Shown: positions 1 through 12,100 of the stretch, in pieces
Layout: every line of letters begins with the position of its first letter
How positions within the stretch are numbered: the stretch's first letter is position 1
Origin: Polytrichum commune
Taxonomy: Eukaryota; Streptophyta; Polytrichopsida; Polytrichales; Polytrichaceae
Assembly (NCBI GenBank): GCA_950295325.1
Contig: OX485807.1
Coordinates: forward strand, 3,722,501-3,786,500
Length of the DNA: 64,000 nt
Reading direction: 5' to 3'
The notes under the pieces: model-generated
The model's input: only the letters and a program-made list of their open reading frames with translations
The model's database searches: none
What the model was told of the DNA's origin: nothing
Made by a program: the position numbers and the translations under genes

Positions 1-793
1 CCTGCGAAGAACAAGAAAAATAGAAATCTATCAGCAAATCTTGTGTGTCTTCATGCACTGGGAATCAATCACTTGATTTAGTTACTATACACTACCTAAT
101 TGCTGGACAAGCTCTTCTCAAGACTTGGAGTTTTGTGCTGTCAACATGCCAAACAAGGAAAGAAGGAGATAGAGAGAGAGAGAGACTACCTTCTTCTTGT
201 TGACAGCAAGTAAGTTGAGGTTTGAAAAGACTGCAGCTACTACATTGGTGAACTCTTAATAACACCTGCTCAGGGAGCCTGGAAGAAACATCTACAAAAT
301 CAATATTTACTGACACAAAGTCGTGAACTAGCAATGAATTATAGCTCCTTGTCTAATAACCTCTTCTAGATCAATCAACTGCATAATACAAAGATGCCAA
401 CGATAGCCAAGATCTCAGTGGTGTTCAACCATGAAGAAGGGAAAACCATTTATGCTATCCAAAAAGAGAAGAACAAATGTAAGTTCACATACCTACATGA
501 TCAGGGCAACAATCCATCCATTTATCGATCTTATTGATAAATGACATAGTTATTTTAAGGTATGGCTCTTAAATGCTTCTTTACTCTGAAACAACACAGG
601 ATAGTGAAGATGTTGAGCCTGATTGCAACAATAAAGCTAGCCCAACCAATCTAGCTTATTATATACATTTACATAAAGTATGGAAACAAGATGCAATATC
701 TGGATTATCCGACCAGTTTACCTGTTCCTTCAGGTTTTGAAGTCACCGCATACCATCATGGCAATACTTGAGGACTTTTGAATGCCAGTGACT
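1..793. other. 3' flank of the kinase gene, no gene seen
   Basis: No convincing coding exon on either strand. It should hold the 3' UTR and downstream flank of the minus-strand kinase gene. A short GA microsatellite lies at about 165-186. Small reading frames here have no recognisable motif. Confidence 0.5.
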
Positions 794-2505
794 TCAATTT
801 GCACATACTTCCAACCCAAATTGCTCAAGCTTGCAGAGCCACAAATCTTTGCAGATTTGTGAGAAGTCGGGTCGATCAAGGGGCTCCGTGGCCCAACATC
901 TCTTGATAAGTTGGGTGACACAGGTGGGAAACCTAGAGTCTATGCTTGGTCTCTCTCCTGACTTGATCTTTTCGTAGAGCTGACTAGGTGAGACGCCCTC
1001 AAAAGGTATGTCACCTGTGAGTATCTCAAAACAGGTCACCCCAAAACTATACACATCAGCAGGCCACTTGTACTCTGTTGAGCTGATGTCAGCTTTGAAA
1101 ACCTCAGGGGCCCTCCATGGCCCTGTTCCTGCCATCTTTGTCATAAACCTTGAGGTATGAGCTTGATACTTGGCTAACCCAAAATCTGCAAGCTTCACTA
1201 CAAAGTGGTCTTCTTTTCCACGCAACATCCACTGCTTCACTTCCTCACATATCGCTTCCTTCTTTCTCGACACCGGGGTTTCATAAGGGTTTTGACGACT
1301 CACCAAAATATTTGCTGCTTTCAGGTCCCTATGCAAAATTCTGCATTCTCTGAGGTGTTGCATTGCCTCTGCAACTTGTAGCATTATATCTATGCCAACA
1401 ATAACAGGAAAAGGGCCCACTTTGTCAGGTCCATTACGGCTGTTGATTAGGGTTCGTACATCGCGTTCCATGAGCTCCATCACAAGCACTCCGGTTGAGT
1501 CTTTTTCGACGAAAGAGCATCCTATCAGATGTACGACGTTTGGGTGCTGAACAGTTGCCAAAATTGCTGCCTCAGCCTCGAAAACTTTTCTGTGAATATT
1601 TTTCATTTGTTTTACAGCCACCTCCTCTCCCATCCACTCCATCTTCAGCACGACTCCAAAACTTCCGTTACCCACAACCTCCTTATAGATCAGATCTTGA
1701 TGATTAATTTGGGTACTGTATGAAGCGTAAGTTGGATGTGGTGTGGGTCCTTCGAGTTTCATCTTCAAGAAACTTATAATCTTCAGTTCTTGTCGTTTCA
1801 CTTTCGCTACCCACAGCCACGGGCAGCAATTTGATTTGAACTTGTCCAAAATATTGTCGAGGCTTGCAATCAATTCTGTAGAATCTTTCTTTCTACCTCC
1901 ACCAAGGATTCCATATTTATTTCATCGCTTTGATCTTTCAGATGAGAGTCATGTCCATCGATGAACAACAACCTAGGTTTCACATTTGACCACTTGAATG
2001 ATACTGTCTTCAATTTGAAGGCATGAGAAGATGTGAAGTGCTCCTGGACAACACCAAATGCCAACTTTACGAGATCCAAGCTCCACTCACATTGATGTAA
2101 CACGACGCAAAACAAGTTTCGTTGTCCCTTTTTGAGATTCGATGTGACATTTGGCATCCTTAAAACTGTCCTCCACCAATCCTTTCTCCTACATGCTGAA
2201 AGAAGTACTAACCCGTGCTCAAGTGATTGAGCCAACTCAACAAGCGACTGAATGCAAAATGTAAGCACTTTTATCCCCGCTTCCAGATCTTTATCCCCTT
2301 CTTTTGGAACCAATCCTCTGAGTCTCGCCATTATAGAGTGATAATGGCTGAATTGCTCAACCGTTCTTGTTGATAGTGAGTTAACAAGATACTGCCATTG
2401 TGAGCAGTATACCATTACAAATTTTTGTCCAAGACGCAAATCTTCAAGCATCCGTTCACATATTGTCATGGCTTGAATGATAAGAGTGTACTGCTAGATT
2501 GAAGT
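794..2505 (-). CDS. Protein kinase domain region (Ser/Thr or dual specificity, TKL-like)
   Basis: The kinase is complete by motif: glycine loop GNGSFGVV, VAVKQM lysine, FEAEAAIL helix-C glutamate, HRDLKAANIL catalytic loop, DFG in LADFGLA, activation-segment end in PWRAPEVF, DVYSFGV, and the RCW...RPDF subdomain XI arginine. About 30 residues lie between the catalytic loop and DFG. The stop is TGA at 794-796. A ~170-residue helical segment precedes it in another frame. The frames can be joined by an intron from 1972 to 1863 (donor AG|GTTG, acceptor CAAG), or the gene has a one-base frameshift near 1880. All catalytic residues are present, so an active enzyme is expected if it is expressed. 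Confidence 0.85.
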
Positions 2506-4625
2506 CATTTTGTCCACAGACAATGTTCCTATTTACGTTAAGCTGATTAGATTTAGAGGCTCCTCCACAAGTATTGAACTTTACTAACCAGGTCCTGTCA
2601 GGATCCTCAACATCCCTTAATCTTAATGCTCGCGGAACATTGTTGTTTGAAGTCGCAAGTATATCTCTGCAGTTCAAGCAGAACGTCAACAAGCATCTTT
2701 GTTCTCTAAAATCTCATACACTATCCTTCCTGTTGACCTAGATCACATCAATTGGAACCCTGAAAACATTGGAACAGTTAGTACATATGCACATCTTAAT
2801 TGTTTAATTTGTTTTCACTCCCAGAATTTGTAAATTTTCAATATGGGTCCAGTGCAGGAAAATCTTAGTTTTGGATCCTCCAAAGTGGTTTTCTAAAAAC
2901 CCCTCTTTCAACATCACAAATTGTCGGTGTAGAGAGCCATACAAAAGAATAACAGGTAGGTCATTGGCCATTGGGTTCGTTCAAAGGTTTAGTTCGGAGG
3001 CGAGTCAATGCAAGTGAATTAATGGTATCTTCATTACTCTGACGCAGTCATATTCACTAACTTCAGCAGTTTCCAGGTGTGGATTTAACAAGAGTATCGT
3101 CATCTACTTTCAAACGTATACAAATTATAATGCAAAAATCTTTGTACCAAGTTTTAGTCACAAATAACACAAGCATGGACAGGACTTGGCAGTACGTTTT
3201 TCATGCTCCCTTGATGTTCGCTCAAAAACTAAGACATATAGTTCGTAAACAACCAAAAGGTCTATGTGCAAGAATCTACTGATTACTCATGTAGCCATGG
3301 ACAACAATAATAATGCAGCTATTAGTCTCCAATCAAGTACGTATAGGAAGAAGTATAATTTTTTTTTGTCTAAACATGATTCAAGGAAGGAGAAAACTTA
3401 CCGGGAACCTTGCAACAGAGGAAGGACGTACACATTCTGCGACACCTGGCTGAAACGACTCAGATTGTTAGCTTTATGGTCAGCATACAGTAATGCTTCC
3501 GGTACCTTTAATGCCACCACTTGATATTGCTTGGGGGATGAATTACCAATAGGAAAAGGCCCTTCTTGAAGACACGTTCTCAAAACTTCTTGTTCTTCAT
3601 TTCCAAAGGACAAAGGTGGTTTTGAATGAATCTGGTCCACAGCGGCTTCAATAAGACCAGTCAATGTCCTCAAAGCACTCTTTGACAAGATGACTGGATT
3701 ATTTCTTCCCTGGAAATCAGATTGAAATTGATTGCGAAAGGCTTTGTACAAGTTTGCCATCCCCATGCCACCCAGGCAATATACTCCCAAGAATTTGATT
3801 GCAGGCTTTGTAATATCTGGATGTTCTTTCTCAAACATGCACAAAACCATCTGCACACCCACAAAATAACAGCAATCAAATAAACAAATGTGACACTTTG
3901 TCATTCTGCACCCTATGCTTTAAGATCTCAAGGAATTCTTAGTCAACGCTAAGATGTGTGATAGTATGCAATGATATTTCAGTACATGTTTGTTTCAACT
4001 AAATATTTTTTTCTCTGGGAACTTGTGATGTTCCCAGTTACTGTAAGATAAGATTCTGTCCATAAGTATGCATACCTTGCTCGAGCAAGGAGGAGCTCGT
4101 ACGGAAGATGTACCATCTGCCAAGAATGGCCGTGTGATATTTGTTATTGCACTCACCACATTTGACCTAAACTGATGTTCTGAATTTCCATCAAAAACCA
4201 AACCTCTGGTTGAACGCAAAACACCAATTGCCTGTATCATCAGTGCAATGTTGATCGTCTCGTCTCCTTCAACCAACTCTTCCCAGTGTTCCTTAGAAAG
4301 GTGCTCTTCACTAAGGTCACTTGGCAAGAAATGGTAATAAAGTGGGAGGAGTTTCAAATCAGGGTTCTCTGTCTTTTGAAATTGCACAAACGCGGTCAGC
4401 TCTACCATGGCCCACTTAATAAATAAATAGTCTTTCGATAAAACGATCACCACTATCGAACATTGTCGTGCTACTTGTTGGATCAAAGATGCATAGCTCT
4501 CTCCTTTTTGTGTACTATCTGGTCTCTTCTCAGAAAATGCAAATTGTTTCTCTTTTTCCAAGTCCACGGAAAGTCGGGTCACAAAATCCTTCTGGCGACG
4601 GCTGTGACTCAGAAATATGTTGTAC
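794..4625 (-). CDS. Candidate TIR-NB-protein kinase gene (multi-exon, 5' exon not found)
   Basis: All parts lie on the minus strand in N-to-C order. The TIR exon (4625-4076) ends in phase 0 at AAG|GTATGC. It joins an NB-ARC-like exon (3850-3402), which ends in phase 2 before GTAAGT. That joins an exon starting at 2666 in the matching phase. The NB block has the LGVY-type lead-in and a P-loop region reading GGMGMANL where GGIGKTTL is expected, so the Walker A lysine is gone. The next junction restores GSRDILATS, like the RNBS-B GSRIIVTT motif. A helical region (about 2500-1973) and a full kinase domain (1862-797) follow. The link between about 2600 and 2500 is unresolved: only a 46-nt intron keeps frame there, which is very short. 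The link at 1973/1862 can be a 110-nt intron. If it is one gene, it is an intracellular immune-type receptor fused to a kinase. Two adjacent genes remain possible. The start codon must lie upstream of 4625. Confidence 0.55.
4076..4625 (-). CDS. TIR domain exon
   Basis: The exon opens after a TTGTCCAG acceptor with YNIFLSHSRRQKDFV, the TIR box-1 pattern (hydrophobic residues, FLSH, then a polar run). KRPDSTQKGE and VVIVLSKDYLFIKWAMVEL match TIR box 2 and the following strand and helix. The domain fills about the first 130 of 183 codons. The glutamate in MVELTAF is at the position usually needed for TIR NADase activity in plant TIRs, so catalysis is conceivable. It ends in phase 0 and is followed in phase by the NB-like exon. 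The first exon, carrying the start codon, was not found; a Mutator-type MITE sits about 230 bp upstream. Confidence 0.75.
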
Positions 4626-4856
4626 CTGGACAATATTTTCCCAATTATGCAAGGATGAGTATAACACAAACCCAATCCATGACATCAATAGCTCCTGACG
4701 TTGGTGTATACCTTTCAACCGAACTGCTTTATACAAAGAGTAAAGAATCAGTAGAAAACATAGCTATATTTGTTTGCCCAACCGAATAAACACTTAGTGC
4801 CTTGAAAATTACTTTAGGAACGACATAAGAGAATGCCTTGATTGACCCCAATTTGC

Positions 4857-5144
4857 GGATCTGCCTAAAAACCCCCATCGAGCGTGGCTCGGAGGCTAGG
4901 GTCGGGAGGGGGTGGCAGGGTTGGGGTAAAACTTGCCCCCTATTTTTTTAATTGGGTGGGGCCTTACTTAATCTCATAGGGGGCTTCCTAGAGTAATTTG
5001 GGGCCGCAGGACCCAAATTTAGCAAAAAAAAACCAAAAAAATTCCCCAAGGGACCAAAACGGGGAGGGCCAGAAAAATGAACCCCACCGAACCTGGCCTC
5101 CGAGCCTGACAGCTGCAACGCTCGTCGGGGGTATTTAGGGAGCC
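4857..5144. mobile_element. Mutator-like MITE with 11-bp target duplication
   Basis: A 288-bp non-coding element. The left end (GGATCTGCCTAAAAACCCCC) and the inverted right end (GGCTCCCTAAATACCCCC) form a long imperfect terminal inverted repeat that continues through GAGCG and GGCTCGGAGGC. CCCCAATTTGC flanks both sides (4846-4856 and 5145-5155). Long TIRs with a 9-11 bp duplication are typical of Mutator-type elements. Confidence 0.75.
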
Positions 5145-5319
5145 CCCCAATTTGCTACCTCTCAAGATCAGATTCTCTAACCCTCTCTAAGCTTGGCAAG
5201 TTGCCTTATGTTGTCTCTCACTTTCAAAAGCAATCTACCCAACATGTGCATGAAAGAAATCTAGGAGTGAGGACAAATAATATTTTCTCACATAGGCATG
5301 ACATACCGTCTGCCTGAGC

Positions 5320-5707
5320 TTGAGTTGTCGTCCATTTTTGCTATTTGATGAAGATTCCAAGTCAAGAGATGTGACCGTGCCCTACTCTGTCAACACATCT
5401 GTCATCAAACTATCTCCTCCGAGTCATGTAGTTGTTGGAGTGATTTGGAATGGTAGTGAAATAAAGGCTGGTGAAACATATACAGGCGTGTGTATATATA
5501 TAGATATAGATATATATTCATCATGTTGTCTGAAGATTTCAGGCTGCCAAAGTAGGAGATGGAAAAATGTCACTTGAGAAGGACAGCGGTGCAATTTCCA
5601 GAGATATGATTACAACTATCTCAGAAGCAAATACATTGCTGACTCAAATACAAGGATTTGGAATATATCCTTCATGGGAAAAGGGTCACATATTCTTGCC
5701 AAAATAA
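5320..5707 (+). CDS. Hypothetical protein, two candidate 3' exons
   Basis: I do not recognise the product. An open stretch to 5487 contains DVTVPYSVNTSVIKL and GVIWNGSEIKAGETY and ends GGC|GTGTGT. After a 55-nt AT-rich interval with a TTTCAG acceptor, frame is kept from 5543 (AAKVGDGKMSLEKDSGAI) to a TAA at 5705-5707. The join is in phase 0. The intron would be very short, and no 5' exon or start codon was found. It could be the 3' end of a real gene truncated by the nearby MITE, or chance open sequence. Confidence 0.3.
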
Positions 5708-8170
5708 TAAAAAATACTACAAAATAACAAAACTAATGCACATGAGGCATCTGCGCCACAGAGGAAGAAAGTTTCACTATTCATCAACACAGAACTTCAA
5801 ATGTTGATTTCGCAGGTTCTAGAATTCTTTCAGGAAAAAAAAAAAAAATCCTTTCGCATAGCTTTTTTCAGAGGAGAAACAGGTGGTATTGCTACTTGCT
5901 TCACAGGAATCCATGCAATACCTCCTTGTGAATTTTGAAGAAAGAGAAAAGGTGAGAAGTGGCACATCACTATAACGACAATTTCAATCCAAGAGCAAAG
6001 AAAGCAAGGATCTGTGTATGTATCAATACAATCAGCAAGTTTAACCCTCCAAGGAGAACATGGGAGCCCAAGAGAAGGACAGAAAGCCAAGATTCCTCAA
6101 TACCCATAACCCAAGGAAACACTAGCCCCACGTTCCCGACAACCTGCCAAATTGTTGCACAGGAGAGCAATCTACTAGATCATCAAAAACATACCTCAGG
6201 AATATTTACCTAGTTGCACCAACTGCCTTAAATCCTCTGCCCAAGAGGGTTGACTACTCCATGGCTGGGGGGATGAGGATATCATAAGTTCCATCTATTA
6301 CAACACTTTTAGAGTCTGACAATCATCACAAGATCATTGAGCTTATGAGTAAGAGACCTAAGAATTGATGGATTGTTGTGCAAACACACAATGCTACATG
6401 AGGTCTCCAAGTTCTGTAAAGAAATCATAGAACTACTTATTCGTTCAAGAAGCTTCAAGATGAAAAATCAAGAAGTTGCTATCTTTGCAGCATTCACAGA
6501 CACAACAGACCAGTGTTACAATTTTTGCATATAACTTAACTCCAGCCTCCCCAGACTCGGATTAGTATTGGTTCATAGAGAGCTGTGCAGGTTGGGAGCC
6601 AGGGGTTTCACCTTCTTCCAAAAGATCCCAGTCACGGCCTGTCCTACCTTTTGGGGTGATTCGGAACTAAAAATCTGCGCTTGAACTCTCAGGGGGTCAG
6701 GTTTTGTGAGGAATCTGTCACTCTTTTCTCTTGCTTTTCGCAAATCAACAAGCTCTCACACTACCACCTTACACTCCGACTTGAGGTAATCTAGTACGAT
6801 TCGTGAATGCGTAAAACTCATGAATGCTAAATGCTAGATGCCAAATGCCAAATGAATGGGATTTTGCACAACTTTCAACACATGCTTGCGGTGGGATCAG
6901 AAAATATGCAATATTGGGTTGGGTAGTTTGAAGTCTTTACTAATGTGAGAAAGAGGCGGCTACGGTGTACCTATTTAATGAAGGGTACAATGGACAAGAA
7001 GGATCCGAAATGATGACATGGATTCCTATAGAATAATTTTTCTTCTAATAAAAAGAGCAAGTGGAGGCCGTATGTGCACAAGGCCAGCAAGTCCACCAAA
7101 TTCCAGGTAAGGCAGTTGAGCCTAAAAGCGGCACTTAAGAGACTTTTGCTAGTTCAGACAGGTTAAAGAGCTAGGAGAATTTTCAAAAAACTTCCATAGA
7201 TTAGCAAATTTATAGAGAGTCTGCATTTTTTTTCATAGAATAATAAATACATATGCAATCTATAGAATTCGCAAAGTCGTTCTCAGAGTTACACCTTTTA
7301 CTCACCCCATGGGGGGGTCATTATTGTTAGATTGCTAGGTGCGAATCACCACAATATCAACCTTATTGCGGGTGAAGATCTTCTATGAAATGAAGGTGTT
7401 GTCCCCCTTTTTTGAATCGCTTCTCACACCCGCCTTGTTGAGCGGATATACCCCTGATTAACCATTGTGATTGGGCAAAGTTGGTGCTCTTCATAACCCC
7501 TAAGCCGGGAGAGGGGGCAACCAGGTAGAAATGTAAATTTCCATAATAACATGGTCTTAGAAAATAATTGTCTAGAATTGTGCCTAGGGCTAGATCCAAC
7601 CGTTGGATCCTCTAACATAGCCCCGACATTTTCATCCAAATTGGTCAATGCCTCATCACTTTTTATAAGTCATGAACACGACCATTTACAGATTCTTGGG
7701 CTTGCCCGTAGCGGGCAACCACCCCTAAAAGCCATACAATAATCTTGAATACAAGCATGGAATTTTGGAATTGGACTTAGCTTGCACATGTGAGTCCTGC
7801 TCTACCAGAGTGCCGACTCTGGGATTAGTTTGATAAGATCATGTCACCTAATAACAACTTGCAATTAGGTGCATATACACATACATTGGCTATTTTACCT
7901 TGCCTCCAAAAGCATCAAACACATGCCCAGATTTGAGTCTTGAATGATGGATGTGTCAGACTACTCAACAATTGTCTAGATGTGCAAACAATTCCTTAAT
8001 CAGACATCCTAAGTGCTAATTAGCATGTATACTTAGGCCTCGAGCAGGGTCTGGGACTGGTTTTAGGGTTCAAGATGGGTCCAAACAATAGGCCTAGTGT
8101 TGCTTGTCCCACGATCGGCTTGCCACATCTCTCAACCACGCATGCATTTTGCCACAAAGTAACAAAGTAG
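5708..8170. other. Intergenic, no recognisable gene
   Basis: I see no supported exon or transposon protein. There is a poly(A) run near 5835-5847 and scattered short open frames on both strands. Unclassified repeat debris is possible. Confidence 0.4.
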
Positions 8171-8172
8171 TA

Positions 8173-8410
8173 CTCCCTCCGTCCCATAATAATTGTTCTT
8201 GTCCGACGTTTGGCGAACTGACCATTGACTGAGTAGTTGTGAGTATGACTCTTAAAATAAATAAAAACAACACTATTCCGAAACATCCCCCGAAGTTGCG
8301 GTGTCGAAAGACTTCTTGATGATGAAAGTATGGCTCGAAAATATTCGACTTTGAGGCTCTAATTTCTAGCCGAGCACATAAACCGGACAATCATTTTGGG
8401 ACGGAGGGAG
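8173..8410. mobile_element. Stowaway (Tc1/mariner) MITE
   Basis: A 238-bp element with perfect terminal CTCCCTCCGTCCCA and its inverted copy TGGGACGGAGGGAG, flanked by TA on each side (8171-8172 and 8411-8412). This terminus and TA duplication are diagnostic for Stowaway-type MITEs of plants. No coding capacity. The inverted similarity continues inward through the first ~30 bases. Confidence 0.9.
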
Positions 8411-8412
8411 TA

Positions 8413-9146
8413 CCATCAATTGGTTGACATGAGCAACAGTCACCTTCACAATTTCAAATAAAATCATGACCAACTTCAAATGCCGTAAACCTACGTAGCA
8501 TGAATCACAAATAATCAAATGTCGTGTGCAATTATGCGACGCCATTGGCACAATTTGGAAGTAATTGGCAAAATAGCTTCGAAATTGTCAATTACATGTT
8601 TGAGTAACTTTGGGTCATATTGAAGCTATAAGGGTCACCCGTAGCTTGAAACTTTGAACAATAGACATGGAGCCTCAAGTCAAATTCATGATATTGGAAA
8701 ACCGTTGAAATAATTATCGAAATTCCTGAAATTCTTCCTAGCCTCTCGATCATCCGACTTGAATCAGTGAATAATAAATAAAGGTTGGGATTATACCTTG
8801 TCAAGCAAGGCTAGGTGTATGGTTCTTGGTGAAACATGATCGCAAACATTGGTGGACTCCTCCACATAGCTCACAACATCCAATTCATACATGTATGACA
8901 ATTTACACACTTCCGCCTCAAATGGCTATGAACATGTATATACATTATAGGACCTTGGTTGGATTTGTAAATGGAATCCATTGTATACCTTCCTCTTCAT
9001 GTACTAGTCAATGCCTTGCCATACCAATTTCAATTTAGAGGTTTGACAAAGCATATTTTAGGGTTCCTCTTTATTTCACAACATCTTTGTGGACTAGTCA
9101 CATGTTTACAATCAAGGTGTCTAATTCTTATTTTTGTTTTAAGTCA
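8413..9146. other. Intergenic, nothing recognised
   Basis: No exon or repeat signature was found on either strand. It probably includes the 3' flank of the decayed piggyBac copy. Confidence 0.4.
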
Positions 9147-12100
9147 CTACCACCATTTATATGACCTAACTTGACAAGAGTACATACCCCTTAGTTGATT
9201 AGCTACATCAACTCCATGCATTAAAGTGGTGTATTGGAAATGCACTAGTGATGTTGGTAAGCTATGTTGGATGCCCTTAGTCCATCTAGGCACAGTAACC
9301 TCCTCCCCCTCATTTGGTAATGGATGTTGGTGGGTGGAAAAGAGAAGCACGAGTTTCTTATCCATTTGTTCTACAAAACACATGCGTCTAGAATCATGCA
9401 TCATCCAATCCAAAGCACCTTGGGAATGTTCCCAAATTGCTTGGTGTTTGTGATGGATTTGGGTAAGCCTATCATATTGGCTATTATTGTACCATGTTTC
9501 ATATATCTCATTCTCCTCCAATTATGTGGCAATTCTATTGAGGTGAAGAAATTTTTCATGGCTACGACATATCCTCCACCATATAGCCCACCAACCAAAT
9601 TCATAGCAAATATTTGACCTTGCTTTGCCTCCCCCCTTCTTAGACCCTTTCACACCACCATCTTCCCCATTCGTTTTGACATAGACATCAAAGTTGTACA
9701 CATATTTGTAATCGGCACTACTGTCGAGGCCACCTTCAACCCTCAGCCTTAGACGGTGTAACCCGCTGCTGACCGGTTTACACAGACACTACACCTATCC
9801 AAATTAGCCAATTTATATCTTTTGAACTTGAAGGTGGTCTGATGCATAGAATTCCTAATGTGATGTTTCCTCTTAGTGAATCTCTGAGGAGTAGGTGCCC
9901 TAGGATTTCAAGTTAATGTTCCCCTAAAGCCTAATGTCAAGGTTAAGTGTTCTTGGAGGAACTCCATTCTTGTATACAATATCTTTCATGGTTTGAATGC
10001 TTAAGACCGATTTTATTCTCTTAAATATTCCAAGAATGCTTTGTTTAAGAGAGTAGGTAGCTTTGACAGATTTCAAGCATACTTCCTCACTAATGTAATT
10101 CCATTCACTTAGAGAATATTTAAGTACAAGGATTTCTCATTCCTTCATCATCCCTACTTGTCCATCAATCTCAATGATCCGGGTATGATCTAATGCATTC
10201 AAAGTATTAGTTCAAATGTCTTATAAGAACATTCCGTTCTTAGTCCTAAATTTAGTTGGATGATACTTGATTATGGCCGATTCCAACTTGTCATGTTGCC
10301 TCTTTCCTAAGTTCTCGGATCTTCCAAAGGTCTTGAGAGAACTTAGATCCTCTAAGGATGATAAGAATCCTTAGTCTTCCAACGTACTCTCATTCTTCAT
10401 TTCCGAAGGTGTTATGAGATCCTTGATTGTTCTAAGACTCATGAGAGTCTTAGTCTTCTCGTCTTTGATTTGTTGTGTCCAAAAATCTTCTTTTTCGTCA
10501 AATGTCTTTGGCTTCGATTTTTCAAAGATTCCTACAATGTCTTTTGGTCTTCAAGAGTATCTCTTTAATTCGCCTTACTCTTACAAAGATGCCCTCGGTC
10601 TTCAAAAATGCCTTAGTCTTTAATTTGATCTTTGTCTTCAAAATGGCTTAGTCTTTAATTCGATCTTCGTCTTCCAAAATGCCTTAGCTCGTAAGGATCT
10701 TCTTAGTCTTCAAAACGACCTTCTTCTTCTTCAATAATGCCTTAATCTTCAAAATGAGCTTCGGCCTCGAAATGCCTTAAGTCTTCAAAATGATCTTCGG
10801 CCTCGAAATGCCTTAAGTCTTCAAAATGCCTTCGGCCTCGAAGTCCTCCGGTCTTGAAGTCTTCAAAAGTCTTCAAAAGGTCTTCAAAAAGTCTTCGTAG
10901 TTCTTCGCGACGCTCACGTTGAATGGGCCGTGCTTGAATGAGGTGCTTTAGGTGCTCTAAGTCCCCTCCTTTTATTGGGTCTAATATCTACCAATTAATT
11001 GATATGGCGGTTAGGCCTTAGTCCCCTAATGCCACATGTACAAATCGTCTATTTTAAGCCTGAAATATAGATGCAGTCTAATTTTAACCAGACGGATCTA
11101 TTTACAGTAGCAACCACGTGCTAAATTTGGATGTACTCATGAGGTGGATTTGTTGTCATTCATTTGATTTCCTAGATGTGCCGTGTGGATACGGTTTCCT
11201 TCCGCATGCTCCGTTCATTCAAAATACCAATATTCATTGCCGGAGGTTGAAATAGTTATGTTCATCCAAGGGATTCTCATCCCTTGGGTATGTCTTTCAT
11301 CTACATCCCCCAAAAGGATAACTACGTGTCTACTAGTTCCTAATCCTAGTTTACTAATATGGACGTCCCGAAGCACTAGGTAGCGTTCCCGAGGTACTAG
11401 GTAGCGCTCCCGAGGCCTAAAGCCCTTAACCAACGGCTCTATGGTGCTTCCACGTGGCCGGCTCCCATCGCTTCCTGTCTTGGTACCCGGCCCCGTACCC
11501 GCTCAGTACCCGGTCCCGATGTCTGGTTTGCTCCCAGGTCACAGCTGCTGCTCGCCTTCGTCCTTGTCGCCGCTCGCCTTCGCTCTCGTCTTCTCGCCCT
11601 CAACGCTCTTTCTCTCCCTCTCGCTGTTTGGCTATCTCTCTCCTCCTCATCTCTGTTCCACTTCGATGCTCATTCCTGTGACCTTCGGTGGCGTGTACAA
11701 CTACACAAACACCGCACCTACACAAATATGGAACATCATGATGATGGATGACATATTGCAATGATAATATGTTTGTTTGAAAGGTTTCACCCTAAATAAC
11801 ACCAAAGTTAAAATGAATAATGAATTAAACCATGACATAGTTTATGGGTACCTAGCAAGGAAGTATTGCCAAATGACAAACAATATGCAATAAGATGTGC
11901 ATTGCATACCTTCAATCCCCACTTCACAGGTTTGTTAAGCAAGTATTGATTAATGGGTCAATATTTGGCCTGGTAGCGTACCATCATTTCATTGGTTGTT
12001 AACTCCTTCCCTAAATTCCAATGGGCTTTGCAACATTTGATTCAAAATTCATCCAACAACTGACACTTGTCCACGTTGTCATAGTTAGGAGATGTCCTAT

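Noticed and set aside
4463-4789. Plus-strand frames over the TIR exon
   Set aside because: Antisense shadows of the TIR-coding exon.
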